Shown: piece by piece, positions 24,401 to 34,140 of the stretch
How positions within the stretch are numbered: the stretch's first letter is position 1
Layout of the letters: each line of letters starts with the position of its first letter
Assembly (NCBI GenBank): GCA_014607495.2
Contig: CP053148.1
Span: forward strand, 16,864,001 to 16,928,000
Length of the DNA stretch: 64,000 nucleotides
Direction of reading: 5' to 3'
Origin: Carposina sasakii
Lineage: Eukaryota > Arthropoda > Insecta > Lepidoptera > Carposinidae
Position numbers and translations under genes: made by a program
Notes under the pieces: model-generated
The model's database searches: none
Seen by the model: the letters and a program-made list of their open reading frames with translations, nothing else
What the model was told of the DNA's origin: nothing

Positions 24401-27400
24401 CTGACTGGCGCACTTAAATGTAAACTTAAAATTAGTCAGGTCTGACCCTCTCTATTCATAACATAAATGGCTGAGATAGAAGGAGACAGGGACTGATTTT
24501 AAGTGACGGTCACAATTGACTACAATACTGTGCAATGAGAGTGAGGAAAAGTGACAGAAGTCTCAATGTTGTAAAATCTGTTAATCCTAGATGCTTTCTG
24601 AGACCCTGCCTATTTTGAACAATTTTTTATATTTATTTGCATACACAAAAGTCTTCAATTCAAGACCAGTCAACCAAAGTAGCTATGTAAAGTGAGCATA
24701 GCATAAACAAGTCAGTCAAGTTTAATGTAATCTCCTTCTACACAGTCGGATAGTCGGTACGAGCCTATGCAAGACGTAAAAGGACAGCTGAAATTCCTAG
24801 AAGAGTTGGACAGAGTGGACAAGAAACGCAGAGAGGACTCCGAAAGGGAGATGTTGCTTCGAGCTGCCAAGTCAAGGTCCAAGAACGAAGACCCTGAACA
24901 AGCCAAGTTGAAAGCTAAGGTATGTAAATGAAATTGTATTAGGCGTTACAATTCGGAAGTACAAACATTCACTATGGGTGCGCCCACCACCGGGCCCTAC
25001 ACCCTCCACTGACCCTCGGATCTGATAACTCATAACTGCGAAAACAAGCACTTGCACTAACTACAACCGCCACGAGAAACCAGACCCGAGCACCCAGCAT
25101 GCAAGATAATACATCGCACTATTTTCGAAATCAAAAACTAGATTAATAATCTACATAATATATGTTTCGCCAACAACCGTGGTATATATATACAGGTATG
25201 TAACAACGTGGTATATAACCTATACAGGTGTAACAAAAGGGGTTTGTTAAGCAAAAAGCTATATAAATAGCCTACTAGAGAACCTATTTCCAAAATTTGA
25301 GACTAGAAATCACATATTTCCAGATAGTATGAAGTATTCCTAAACAACTCAGGAATGTTCATACAATCATGAAATAGTATATTTCATTACGAGTGCGGAA
25401 AGCCTGTCATTGCAAAGAGTTCCGACAAATGTGTACCCGAGCCGAGGCGCAGTCGAAGGTGAGGGTTGACAGTCGGAACAAGTTGCAATGACGGTTCCGC
25501 ACGTGTACTGAACATCTATTTTTAATACAGTTGCGAAAAAATGAAGCAATTTAATAAAATAATAAAAACACAATATGTAAACTCAACTAATCAATCATTT
25601 TTGGAAAATGGCGCCAACCGTTTTTTTTTTTTTTAGTTTATCCCGAAGGAAAGGCAAGGGGAACTAAGCCCATACAGCCATTGTCTTAGTAAATGATTTC
25701 TGAATTAATGAGGGATGATATTGATGATAATGAATGGAAACGTCGGGAAAATCCTCAAGAACAAATGTAAAGTTAGTCAAAATGAAAAATTATTGCAGAA
25801 ACAACTTACATGCGCCCATGAAGAGATCGTAATCCGGCTAAAGTTTTACTCGGCTTACCTGCGTATAAAACCATGCACACGCACTAGATTCACATCACAA
25901 GTAATCAAAATATAACTTATCTACCAGAAAACATCACTTTACGGACACATGCAAGCCATTTACAAATAATTTTTGATTTTCACAAGAAAATTACACCCGC
26001 TCCCTTCCAGCTTTTCCCGCCGAATCCCGCGCCAACCGTAATAGAATATAAGCAGAGATTTTTTTTGTTTTCTTCACCCATTCTGGGTAGGTAAAGGAAA
26101 CTATGCCCATACAGCCAAGTCTTCAGTAGAATTTTTTGATTTATATGAAATGAAAATGAAATTTAATCAGATGAAATGAAATGAAACTGTGGGGGTGGTG
26201 AAAAGGGAAGCGCTTCCGGCCCCACCGGGCCACTAGTTGTTGTGTGGCCCATGTATATATTCCAATCATTGTGAGAAACATATCGATATCGCGTTCTAAG
26301 ATTTTGCATTCGATTGTGGTTCTCTCCTGCATCCGATAGATGGGTCCGCTACAAAACCTAACCTAACTCATTGAATCAAATCATTAAATCTGATATTGAA
26401 ACAAATTAGTTGCTTCTTTTTAGAAATATTTGTATGAATCATAATAACTTCTATGAATTTTTTTTTGTAAAAACTAAGTGGTTGGTTTTTTTTTTTAATA
26501 GACATTATTTTGACAGTTGGAAAGAGAACGCACGAGTTCGGAAAAGGTAAAGAAAAAGCACGAGTATGTAATAGCCCACATCCCGAACGCTATACATCCC
26601 TGCAATACGCCACTTTTTGAGCAACTGTATTAAAAAATAAACATTTGATTTCGAGTCTGGAATTTTGCGGGTAGGCTTCTTTTAGTGGCCTATTTACATA
26701 GCTTTTCGCTTAACATACCCCTTTTGTTACACCGTGTATAGGTATATTCCTCGGATTAATCTGACTTCAAATGCAGCCTGTTAATAAAAAATAATTATAA
26801 TATAGTCTTATTTCTCTCATCCCAGGCTAAGGAGATGCAGCGGGCGGAGTTAGAGGAATTACGGCAGCGCGAGGCTAACTTGACGGCCCTTCAGGCTATA
26901 GGGCCGCGTAAGAAGGCCCGGCTGGAAGGGCAAGGCGGATCCGGAGACGCAAGCCCTAGTGGAAACAGCAGCTCTGGACTTGTGAGTAAAAATAGGAAAC
27001 TTGTAGAGAATTCAGGGACAGGTAGGGTTACCATATGTACGAGTAAATAGAGGGGTGCCTGTACATGGTACCTAAAATTCCAGATTTTTCAGAAGAATGC
27101 AAAACTAAAAGACAACAGATAATAATAAAGAAGGATATCGCGTAATTTGAAAATGCCTGTCTCAGACCAATGCCGGCCGCACGCCTGTCTAAACCTTAAA
27201 ATGCCCGTCAAATGCGGCAAACGCCTGTCATATGGTAACCCTAGGACAAGCAAAATCAACTGTCTGACTATTTATTTACATTTAGTTCCGAGATAAGATG
27301 CTATCTCATTACCTTGACAGTTACATTCCGGTAGCATGACGAAAGTAGAGTAGACACCTGCCATATGTATGTCCCAAAAACTAATTCACCATCTATTTTC

Positions 27401-27814
27401 TGTACATAAGAATAAATAACAAAAGATTCTAGTTCAAATCTAAATATGACCTACAGAAGGTGTTTTTAACAATACGAAAGGTGAAAACAGGCAAAAATAC
27501 TGATGACATATTGCCATAAAATTTTTAACTCCCTAGCTGTCGGGAAATTGTCGATTAGTATTTATTGATGTTGAGTAGTCTAATGATTTTATGAATTTGC
27601 TAAATCCTATAAAAATATTGTGAAATTATATTAATATCTAGAATGTTCATGCTATCCCAAATCTGTATTAACATTTTTTTTTCAGACGGGACGCAGCCAG
27701 CTGGCATTGCGCACGCGTCTCAAACGCATCAACTACCGTGACATGCTATACCTATTGGAACAAGAACGCGATACTGCCCATTCTGAACTTCTATTCCGAA
27801 GCTACCTCAAGTAA
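14661..27814 (+). CDS. Taf4: Transcription initiation factor TFIID subunit 4 (TAF4), 10 coding exons
   Basis: TAF4 is a core TFIID subunit; it pairs with TAF12 through a histone fold and contacts activators in the nucleus. Spliced exons are 14661-15404, 19639-19755, 20829-21014, 21471-21679, 22050-22190, 23569-23909, 24167-24362, 24746-24919, 26826-26981 and 27686-27814, giving about 797 residues if one missing base in exon 4 is allowed for (fly TAF4 is of similar size, about 900). Residues 1-300 are Ser/Thr/Gln/Val-rich activator-binding sequence, starting with a conserved [16 protein letters not shown] stretch. Exons 4-5 encode the TAFH/NHR1 domain ([54 protein letters not shown]). Exons 6-10 encode the C-terminal TAF4 domain ([17 protein letters not shown], charged coiled coil, ending LFRSYLK). 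The start has a good AAAATGG context. Oddity: TGA at 21639 interrupts the frame. All ten exons join with consistent phases and GT-AG sites. Confidence 0.95.
15666..15821. repeat. Two tandem 78-bp units in Taf4 intron 1
   Basis: Unit 1 (15666-15743) and unit 2 (15744-15821) both read AGAAAATCTGCCAGCAGTGA at the start and ACACCAGGTCC at the end and differ at only a few bases. The reading frames across them on both strands are by-products of the repetition. Sequence just upstream (CTCTTATTTGTGTCCT) is shared with COPB2 intron 8 near 41250. Confidence 0.9.
16160..18545 (-). mobile_element. Internally deleted RTE-clade LINE
   Basis: On the minus strand, 18132-17740 encodes an AP-endonuclease piece with MGDFNAQVG and VKNEIDYIL. 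17291-16662 encodes reverse-transcriptase fingers with [30 protein letters not shown] and [10 protein letters not shown]. The frame then jumps directly to [13 protein letters not shown], so the palm segment with the catalytic YADD box is missing. 16488-16201 encodes the C-terminal KWRWTGHM block. The region between the endonuclease and RT pieces is degraded. This is a dead copy inside Taf4 intron 1, antisense to the gene. The outer ends are approximate. Confidence 0.8.
18649..19265. repeat. Large imperfect inverted repeat in Taf4 intron 1
   Basis: Left arm 18649-18770 (GTTAGGGTGCAGTAATATTG, TTTCTGAGTTCGG, TTTCATTTATTTAA) is mirrored in reverse complement by right arm 19132-19265 (TAAATGAAACCACCCAGACT, ATATTATTGCACCCTAAC). 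About 360 bp of AT-rich loop separates them. It is probably a foldback element or two opposed copies of one repeat. Confidence 0.7.
19639..19755 (+). CDS. Taf4: Taf4 coding exon 2
   Basis: It encodes [20 protein letters not shown] and onwards, a short block typical of TAF4. It begins after a CAG (19636-19638; a CAG three bases earlier is an equally possible acceptor and adds one Gln) and ends in phase 0 before GTAAGT. Reading continues into the intron without a stop for about 50 codons, but nothing there looks conserved. No repeat was recognised in the intron 19756-20828. Confidence 0.9.
20829..21014 (+). CDS. Taf4: Taf4 coding exon 3
   Basis: It encodes [20 protein letters not shown], then a Pro/Gln/Ala/Val-rich low-complexity stretch ending VTTQ. 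The acceptor is TTCTGCAG and the donor GTAAGT, phase 0 on both sides. GC content is clearly higher than in flanking introns. The following intron 21015-21470 contains a relic repeat at about 21262-21340 that is also seen at 1836 and 6434. Confidence 0.92.
21471..21679 (+). CDS. Taf4: Taf4 coding exon 4 (TAFH domain), with frameshift
   Basis: It encodes [20 protein letters not shown] and [20 protein letters not shown], the first half of the TAFH domain. After GAG AAG CTT the frame meets TGA (21639-21641). The next frame carries on exactly as expected ([14 protein letters not shown]) to the donor GTGAGG at 21680. Exon length is 209 nt where 210 is needed to keep phase with exon 5, so one base appears to be missing in or next to the CTTT run at 21636-21639. 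It may be a sequencing or assembly indel or a real allele. Confidence 0.92.
22050..22190 (+). CDS. Taf4: Taf4 coding exon 5
   Basis: It encodes [20 protein letters not shown] followed by a Pro/Gln-rich linker ending SHPNLQ. It completes the TAFH domain. Acceptor CTTCTAG, donor GTAAGT, phase 0 at both ends. The intron that follows (22191-23568) holds LINE remnants in both orientations and half of a foldback MITE. Confidence 0.93.
22484..23047 (+). mobile_element. LINE 3' remnant in Taf4 intron 5
   Basis: Near 22488 a short frame reads [14 protein letters not shown], the reverse-transcriptase catalytic box. At 22634-22747 another frame reads [20 protein letters not shown] and [12 protein letters not shown] then stop, the usual C-terminus of Jockey/CR1-like LINE proteins. 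A 3' untranslated stretch follows and ends in an ATTTC-repeat tail at about 23030-23047. It is 5'-truncated and dead. Whether the YADD piece belongs to the same copy is uncertain. Confidence 0.7.
23064..23210. mobile_element. Half of a foldback MITE (family D)
   Basis: Only the loop and right arm remain: AGTATGGAGAATTCTTAAAC, CAGGAATGTTCATACAATC, then CATAGCTTTTCACTTAACAT and TTACACCC. It lies just after the LINE tail. Confidence 0.7.
23350..23535 (-). mobile_element. Reverse-transcriptase fragment, antisense in Taf4 intron 5
   Basis: The minus strand reads [20 protein letters not shown] around the YADD catalytic box, then [10 protein letters not shown] and a stop. A GC-rich imperfect hairpin (AATACCGCGTA / TACGCGGTATT) lies at 23353-23436. 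It is a short non-LTR remnant, different from and opposite to the one at 22484. Confidence 0.6.
23569..23909 (+). CDS. Taf4: Taf4 coding exon 6
   Basis: It encodes [20 protein letters not shown], a basic Gly-rich linker, then [20 protein letters not shown] and STEMIGTQI, the start of the conserved TAF4 C-terminal domain that forms the histone fold with TAF12. Acceptor TCCTTCAG; ends in phase 2 before GTAAGA. Confidence 0.94.
24167..24362 (+). CDS. Taf4: Taf4 coding exon 7 (histone-fold region)
   Basis: It encodes [40 protein letters not shown] and [19 protein letters not shown], the most conserved TAF4 block. It enters in phase 2, completing an Arg codon, and leaves in phase 0 before GTTAGT, a weaker donor. 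The next intron (24363-24745) shows no recognisable element. Confidence 0.95.
24746..24919 (+). CDS. Taf4: Taf4 coding exon 8 (charged coiled coil)
   Basis: It encodes [20 protein letters not shown] and the Lys/Arg/Glu-rich stretch [20 protein letters not shown], typical of the helical linker after the histone-fold block. Acceptor after CTTCTACACAG, donor GTATGT, phase 0. Confidence 0.95.
25223..26742. mobile_element. Foldback MITE (family D) split by nested insertions, Taf4 intron 8
   Basis: The left part (25223-25376, TACAGGTGTAACAAAAGGGG to CATACAATCATGAAAT) and right part (about 26634-26742, AAACATTTGATTTCGAGTCT to TTGTTACACCGTGTA) are the two halves of one family-D element. About 1.25 kb of foreign DNA lies between. 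That DNA includes a pair of inverted TTTTTAATACAGTTGC ends (25522 and 26634) and, inside them, a family-C element. So three insertion events are stacked here. Confidence 0.75.
25621..26028 (+). mobile_element. ~400-bp element, family C, with 10-bp target duplication
   Basis: A T-run head is followed by TTTAGTTTATCCCGAAGGAA and the copy runs to the GCTTTTCCCGCCGAATC end. GCGCCAACCG lies on both sides (25611-25620 and 26029-26038). This is the innermost element of the nested set. A diverged partial copy (GCCCATACAGCCAAGTCTTC) follows at about 26056-26160. Confidence 0.82.
26826..26981 (+). CDS. Taf4: Taf4 coding exon 9
   Basis: It encodes [20 protein letters not shown] and [20 protein letters not shown], the conserved AxAIGPRKK block of TAF4, then a Ser/Gly linker. 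Acceptor CATCCCAG, donor GTGAGT, phase 0 at both ends. I see no known element in the next intron (26982-27685). Confidence 0.95.
27686..27814 (+). CDS. Taf4: Taf4 coding exon 10 (C-terminus)
   Basis: It encodes [42 protein letters not shown] and then TAA at 27812-27814. This is the canonical TAF4 C-terminus, with the acidic-leucine LLEQE motif. The acceptor follows a long T-run. No close AATAAA was found; the first clear one is at 28646. Confidence 0.95.
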   Translation, partial: TGRSQLALRTRLKRINYRDMLYLLEQERDTAHSELLFRSYLK

Positions 27815-28925
27815 ATAGGATCTAAATGACTGAGCTTAAAACAGATGTGATATTGAAAATTATTAGGAAATGCCACCTGGCTTATGTTTTATATGTAAAA
27901 AAGCCAGTATTATCATGAGTGAATACTGTAAAATATTTATACCACCCTTTTAGTATTTGCATTTTTAAAATGGATTATGTCCCGGAATATTTAACGCCCC
28001 GACAACAGATCGTTATGGGGACATAAAATTAAATGTGGTGTCGTGGGACACCAGGTAGGAACGAAGTTCCTTCGGCTAATGTAGAATCGACACAATTTGC
28101 AAAAGAAAAATCGTGCTCAATTTTATTTAGGTTTAAAATGTATCTATAATGTGAGTATTCGCCACGTGTTTGTCAATGAATTCATGAGTATATACTATGC
28201 ATTGGCGGGGTGGAGTAGTAATAGAGAGAGAAGGGATGAGATAATGAAAAGAAAGAGGGAGAAAGAGAAAGGTATTATACACTACTCGCTTGTGTATACG
28301 ACTGTCGCGCCTGCGCACGTCTTATTTAAGGCGGTGTGATCAGACAAAAGAGGCATTTTAGAATCGATTTTTTAAATACTTGTCCGATTACCACAGCCCA
28401 AATTTTTTTATATGTTATTATTTAAATCTTTATCTAGTTTGTGGCCAACGTGGAAACTCAATTACTTAAAAAATTCTCGATAGAATTTCGATTTGAAAAT
28501 TACCTTTTTTACGATTTTATAAGCGAAATATCTTGAAAACTACTGTGAATATCAACACGAAACCTGCATAGTTGTATAGCGCTTTATCAGATCTAGTTTA
28601 TGGCCAAAGTACATTTTTTGAAAATTTTGTAGATAATTAACAATTAATAAAAAACACATCTACAACTACGCTGTGTTCTAATCCTTGCACTGGCCAGTCT
28701 CGCTCGGAACATTCAGTACCGCCGTGACCACTGTCAACGCCGGTTCTGTGCTTGTTTTTTCGCGCGCAAATACATAATATAAAATACTATATTTATTTAG
28801 TAAGTAGACTTGGGAAATCGTAGTGTAACAAAAATTTAAAAAGAGAGACCTTACGTAAAAAAGACTTACGTAGAAAACGTTAAATACCTACCTACATAGA
28901 TACTTTATAGTATGTTTTAGATTGT

Positions 28926-29136
28926 ACTAACGCCCGCCCACGGCTTTGCCCGCGTGAGAGTGCCTTACTCCCGTGCGAAGCCGAGGCGGGTCCCTAGTTA
29001 CATTATTATAAACCTTCCTTGTGAATCACTCTATCTATTAAACAAACCGCTTCAAAAAAATCCGTTCCCTAGTTTGAAAGATCTAAGCATACATAGGGAC
29101 AGACATCAGAAAGCGACTTTGTTTTATAATATGTAG
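28926..29136 (+). mobile_element. Interspersed repeat, family B
   Basis: The order GCCCGCCCACGGCTTTGCCC, TATAAACCTTCCTTGTGAAT and AGATCTAAGCATACATAGGG matches the copy at 1191. Non-coding. Confidence 0.7.
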
Positions 29137-29391
29137 TGATTTCGTATTTAAAAATGATATTCATAAGTAGGTAATTATGTTACGTGTCTATTTTACCATT
29201 TCTATGACCTAGTATAATTTTATGTATCTACTTAGTTTTTTTTTTAGATCCACAAAATCCCGGGAAAAAATCCGGGATTTTACCGAACATTTCGTGCAAA
29301 AGTTTACGTGTTTTAGTTAGTATAGTCCTCTTTATGACATTAAACTGCAGATAACTTAGTATTAATAGCAAATATAACAAGTAGCAGTATA

Positions 29392-29659
29392 TACAGGGTG
29401 TAACAAAAAGGGTATGGTAAGCGAAATACTATAAAAACAACCCACTGTAGATAACATATCCCGAAATTTTTAGACTAGAAATCGCATGTTTATTTTTCAA
29501 GATTGTATGTTCATAATATTCCCGAGTGGGTTAGGTGTTCTCCATACTATCTGGACAAATAAATATGTGATTTTTAGTCTCAATTTTGGTGATAGGTTCT
29601 TTATAGTGGGTTATATTTATAGCTTTTCGGTTAACATACCCCTTTTGTTACATCCTGTA
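29392..29659. mobile_element. Foldback MITE, family D
   Basis: A full-length copy from TACAGGGTGTAACAAAAAGG to TTACATCCTGTA with TA on both sides. Arms pair imperfectly over about 110 nt. It is more diverged than the copy at 1893. Confidence 0.82.
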
Positions 29660-30339
29660 TATACACTACTTTGGGGGATAATGGGCGTGACTATTATGTA
29701 TATAGGTATATGTATATGATTTCAAATTGTTTCGAACATAAATCCTTAAGTTGCCCGCGAATCCCTAGCTGTCTCGCGACTTCGTCCGCGTGAAATAGTG
29801 ACTATCGGCAGCATTTTAATTTTTTTTAGGCTAATTATTTTGCAAGTAAAACACATGTACATTAAAAAAAGTTATTAAGCTTATTTGAGTACATTTTTAT
29901 ATGCGACGTTTTTAGTACGATTTTTAAAAGAGCTGTTTGTTGCATATTGTCCTGCTTGATAATCATTATGAAGTTGTACTCGCATATTTGTAGTGAGACA
30001 AAACTTTTAAAAATGACGTAAATTCCATACAAACATTCATCCCCTATTTCAACCCCTTACATTCCTTTTTTGCATATGGCGCGCAGTGCTTGGCAAGTTT
30101 CTTACTTAATTCTCTGTATTGTTCTGTTCTATATTTTTATTTTCTGAGCCCTAAGCTTTTTTCCGATGTCATCACACAAAATTTTTCACCCCCTATTTTT
30201 AGCCCCTTTAGGGTATTCTTTTACAAACTTTGTATGTCGTATTTATTTATATCTAATGAAAAGCCTAAAAGCTTCTAGCTTAAAAAATGACGTAATTTCC
30301 ATACAAACTTTCATCCACTATTTCAACACCTTACATCTC

Positions 30340-30470
30340 TTTTTTGCATTAAAAAGTAGCCTATGTCCTTTCTCAGGCTCTAGACAATCTCTGTACCAAA
30401 TTTCATTTAAATCGGTTCAGTAGTTTAGGCGTGATTGCGTAACACACAGACAGACAGAGTTACTTTCGCA
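30340..30470 (+). mobile_element. LINE 3'-end relic
   Basis: AAAAAGTAGCCTATGTCCTT, TACCAAATTTCATTTAAATC, GGTTCAGTAGTTTAGGCGTG and ACACACAGACAGACAGAGTT follow in the order seen in many insect LINE tails. An internally shifted pair of blocks (ATGACGTAAATTCCATACAA near 30013 and 30287) precedes it. Confidence 0.55.
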
Positions 30471-30725
30471 TTTATAATCCGAAGGAAGAATTTGAAGATC
30501 ATACTTTAATACCACTTTGGGGTAGAAGAGTTATAAATAATAATGTGTATTATTCAGCAACTGCAACCTATAACCGATCATAGTTATTTGTTTAGGAGAT
30601 ATTTTTTAATTGCACATCAAATAAATAATCGCCCATCAATTTAATCTCATCTTTTATATTAAATTATATATATATTATATATATTAAAGTATATAAAAGC
30701 ATTAATCAAAGTATAAATACATACA

Positions 30726-30894
30726 TATAATCACGCCTTTATCCCTTACGGGGTAGGCTGAGTACCAAGGGCCGATAGAACCACATGGTGCCACTTCTGA
30801 CCAATTTTGAGGGTATAGTGACAGATGGTCAGCCCATCGCCTACAAAAATATCAAGACCCTCTTGTTCCTCTACTGACTTGTACAGTATGCCCT
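30726..30894 (+). mobile_element. Interspersed repeat, family E
   Basis: It runs ATAATCACGCCTTTATCCCT, ACCACATGGTGCCACTTCTG, GGTCAGCCCATCGCCTACAA, CTCTACTGACTTGTACAG. Same series as at 49976 and 60639. Confidence 0.72.
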
Positions 30895-33070
30895 TTATAT
30901 ACTTTATTACAGCAATTAAATTATTTTAGTACAAATAAACTCAATGTTTTACAAAACAACTACAGCAGATAATTCGAAAATACATAATATCAGCCCAACA
31001 TAAACTGTTTTCCTCGAATGCAAGACAAATTAATACCTTTTGGTACAAAAATACTACGATCTCATCATAAATACTGACTGCACATCAAATTAACCTTAGC
31101 GCACAACTAGTATAAGACGAATGACGTTTTGTCGGTGTAACAGTTCCCTTTTCATACAATGATAAAAATAATAAGTTAGGTTAGGTTAGAGTATGACAAA
31201 CAACGCACGAGCCGAGCGAGCGGAACGAGCGTGCCGCGGCAGCTGCCGGCGAAGTTTCAGAATCGAATTGAGTGTTGATCTCACTCATTATGTTATGTTT
31301 TGTTTATTTAATTCGGCCTTAGAAAATAGCTTAAAAACAAAAATTTTACCAATAGACGATTTAAAAAAAAACCAGTTACGCTCAAAACGTTCAAAAACCT
31401 GATCAACCCTAATAGAGAGTCACAAGTGATTCAAAAAACAGCTATGTATCACACAATAACCAATAAGCCCATTTAACTAGTCGATATCGCCCGATACAAT
31501 TGGTGCGGAAAACAAACATTAGGTACGGATAATCAAAATAAAAATGCATTTCCTGCGAGTTATAATATTGTCGTGTAACTCAACCCTATAGCACTTGTTC
31601 AGCATTCCAGTATTTGCCTGGCTGTCACCTACACCCTGTAAATTTTTTAATTATATTTACAATTTACGCAGTAAGCAACCCAGTTACAAAATTGATTATA
31701 CAGGAAAGAAATTAAAATCCCGGCAATTAATCCCGAATTCAACCAGAATACGGATGGCGACAGAATAAGGACGTCCGCGGCAGATTGCGCTGGTTGCGGG
31801 GGGCGCCCCGCAGTTACGTCTACCTCAACCCCCTCAAATACCTAAAATTCGTCTATTGGAGCGCCTTAACGGTTTTATTCCACGCACTTTTTCTTACGGT
31901 TTTACTATCACATTTTTTTCAGTTCGGTCGCGCAGCAAAATCCCTATCTCCTCCAAGCCTGCCGTAAGGAACTTCGTTCCAATAATACTTGATGCATCAT
32001 TACATCAAGTGAACCATATAATCTTGTAATATTATCATAGGCCAATATTGTTATAAAGTGCATATTTCAAGAACTATTCAAATTACATAGCATATTAGCA
32101 AAACGTTAAACTGGTGTGTTATGTTTGATTTAATCATACTGGGGCATTGATACATTTATAAATGTACTAAATAGCCACAAATATGGTTTATCTGTGATCT
32201 ATTAGGGTAATATTAGATGATTTAGTTGAATAAAGAACCGGAGAGTAAAAGTTTATTACTCAATAGGCAATTAACATCAGCGGCCTATTTAACAATATGA
32301 CTCGACTGTTAAACATTTTTTTATTAATTAGAGCAAATTGTTAAGTTAAATTCTTCATACTTATACATTAGATTGCTTGCCCCAGAAGGATGGACTGACA
32401 ATTTTTTAGGTTTAAGGGTTTTTTCAATGCCAGTTTCAAAGAACGCTTTTTGTAGTATCAATGTTTCGAGAATAACTTGTGTAATGTCCGTCCATTGGTC
32501 TTTTACTGTTAAAGTTAACAACATCCAGTCACTGGCATTGTGTAAAAACCCAAACAGATACCAAAAAAAACTTTAAATTGACAAAAAATATAAATCTTAT
32601 GAATGTACTGAACTATAATAATAGGAAGAAAGGAGAATGAACCAAAATGAGTACCAGAAAAATGGATACATATAATTATATTCCATTATCAAAATTAAAT
32701 AGTTAAAATATGATTATCTTTGTTGGGTTTCACATGGGATCAAATAAATAAAAATTCTATGTAGAAAAAAGTATGATTGTGAAATACTTCAGTAATGGAC
32801 TGGAGGGAAATAAATGTGTTAGTAAAACATATTCTGAAACTTTATGGAAGCACCTAATTATAGTTTAGATAGGTTACATAATATTTTTATTGTGCTAAGA
32901 ATAATGTTGAGTATAAAAATTAACTAGGTATGTACCATTTATGGTTAAAACTATTTTTTATATAACCACTAGGGAATTCTCTTGTTGTGATTTATGATTC
33001 TGGCAATATTTAGGTAATGCATTAAAAATTGTGAAGTGTGATTCATAGTGCGTTTTACATACGTTTACGT

Positions 33071-33166
33071 TGAGATGTACAAGTTCGGTTAGCAGTGACA
33101 GGTGGTCAGCCCTTCGCCTACAAAACACCAAGACTCTTGTCCCTCTACTGACTTGTACAGTATGTA
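33071..33166 (+). mobile_element. Interspersed repeat, family E, 3' part only
   Basis: It starts in the middle of the family (TTGAGATGTACAAGTTCGGT) and ends at GACTTGTACAGTATG. The first half is absent. Confidence 0.65.
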
Positions 33167-33669
33167 TCTATCTATCTATTATGTTAACTAATTGGGAATT
33201 AATGTCACATAATGTATGAAGTACCAACCATTAGAGGTGTCGTATGGCAAAGACATGCTGTTTTATGTTTGTAAAAGGTTATTCCCGTGAACCTCGTTTC
33301 CGAGGATCCACTATTTATTTTTATTTGACGTAAAATACGTTAGATAATATGATAAGGGGCCTTCCAGGATGGGGATCTCAGGGAATTAAGTGGCTACTTG
33401 TTAAATATTTTCTATTATTGACACACTTGTAAATATAATGTACATTAAAATTGTAAGATTAATCTTTACACACACTAATATATTGTTACTTTACTAAAAC
33501 TCGTTTATTGAAGCTTTAGTACTTATATAAATAGTTAGGTATGTAGTATTTAGATAATTAATTTAATGGTGTATTTAGTATTAAATATTGTTATAATTTT
33601 ATTTGAATTTTTTATTTAAAACCAATTTACATAATAATGGAGGTATCGGGCGATTCGGACCACATCAAA

Positions 33670-33687
33670 CTCGGACCGCGGTCCGAG
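33670..33687. repeat. Perfect 18-bp palindrome within a larger hairpin
   Basis: CTCGGACCGCGGTCCGAG is its own reverse complement. Around it, TCGGGCGATTCGGACC (33646-33661) and GGTCCGAGTCGCCCGA (33680-33695) form a second, overlapping inverted pair with one mismatch. It is a GC-rich island in AT-rich DNA. Confidence 0.85.
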
Positions 33688-33785
33688 TCGCCCGAATACA
33701 TTTTTCGTTTGGTCGACTCGGACCACATAACAATTAACAGAAAAATCTGTTTGGATTACCTACTTTGGATTTTATTTTATATTGT

Positions 33786-34140
33786 ACTAGCAGCCGCCCA
33801 TGACTGTCTTCGTGAATTGGGATTACGTATCAGCATTCCACCTGTGCGAAGCCGGAGCGGGTCGATAGTCTATATCTATACATATAATAAAATTGTAACG
33901 GATCGATGTTTGTGCACGCTAATCTCAGAAACGGCTGGACCGATTTCGCTGCAGTTTTTAGGAATATATTGTGACAGATCCCACTTAACATATAGGCTAC
34001 TTTTTATCCCGGATAATTTCGAAATTTTGTTTTTTCTGCAGTCCACGTGGACGGAGTCGCGGGCGTCCACTAGTTATACATATAAACCTTCCTCTCGAAT
34101 CACAATATCTATAAAATATACCACATCATAATCCGTGGAT
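33786..34140 (+). mobile_element. Family-B repeat interrupted by an inverted family-A repeat
   Basis: The family-B head (ACTAGCAGCCGCCCATGACT) runs to about 33870. The family-A element then follows in reverse orientation to CGCGGGCGTCCACTAG at about 34073, and the family-B tail (TATAAACCTTCCTCTCGAAT) resumes. TATACATATAA flanks the insert on both sides and is the likely target duplication. A 164-codon frame over this block is a chance product. Confidence 0.7.

Noticed and set aside
31174..31190. GTTAGGTTAGGTTAG as telomeric (TTAGG)n
   Set aside because: Fewer than three units; such short runs are common in insect DNA and do not show a telomere.
33637..34131. 164-codon plus-strand frame
   Set aside because: It runs through a GC palindrome and nested interspersed repeats; no protein family is recognisable.
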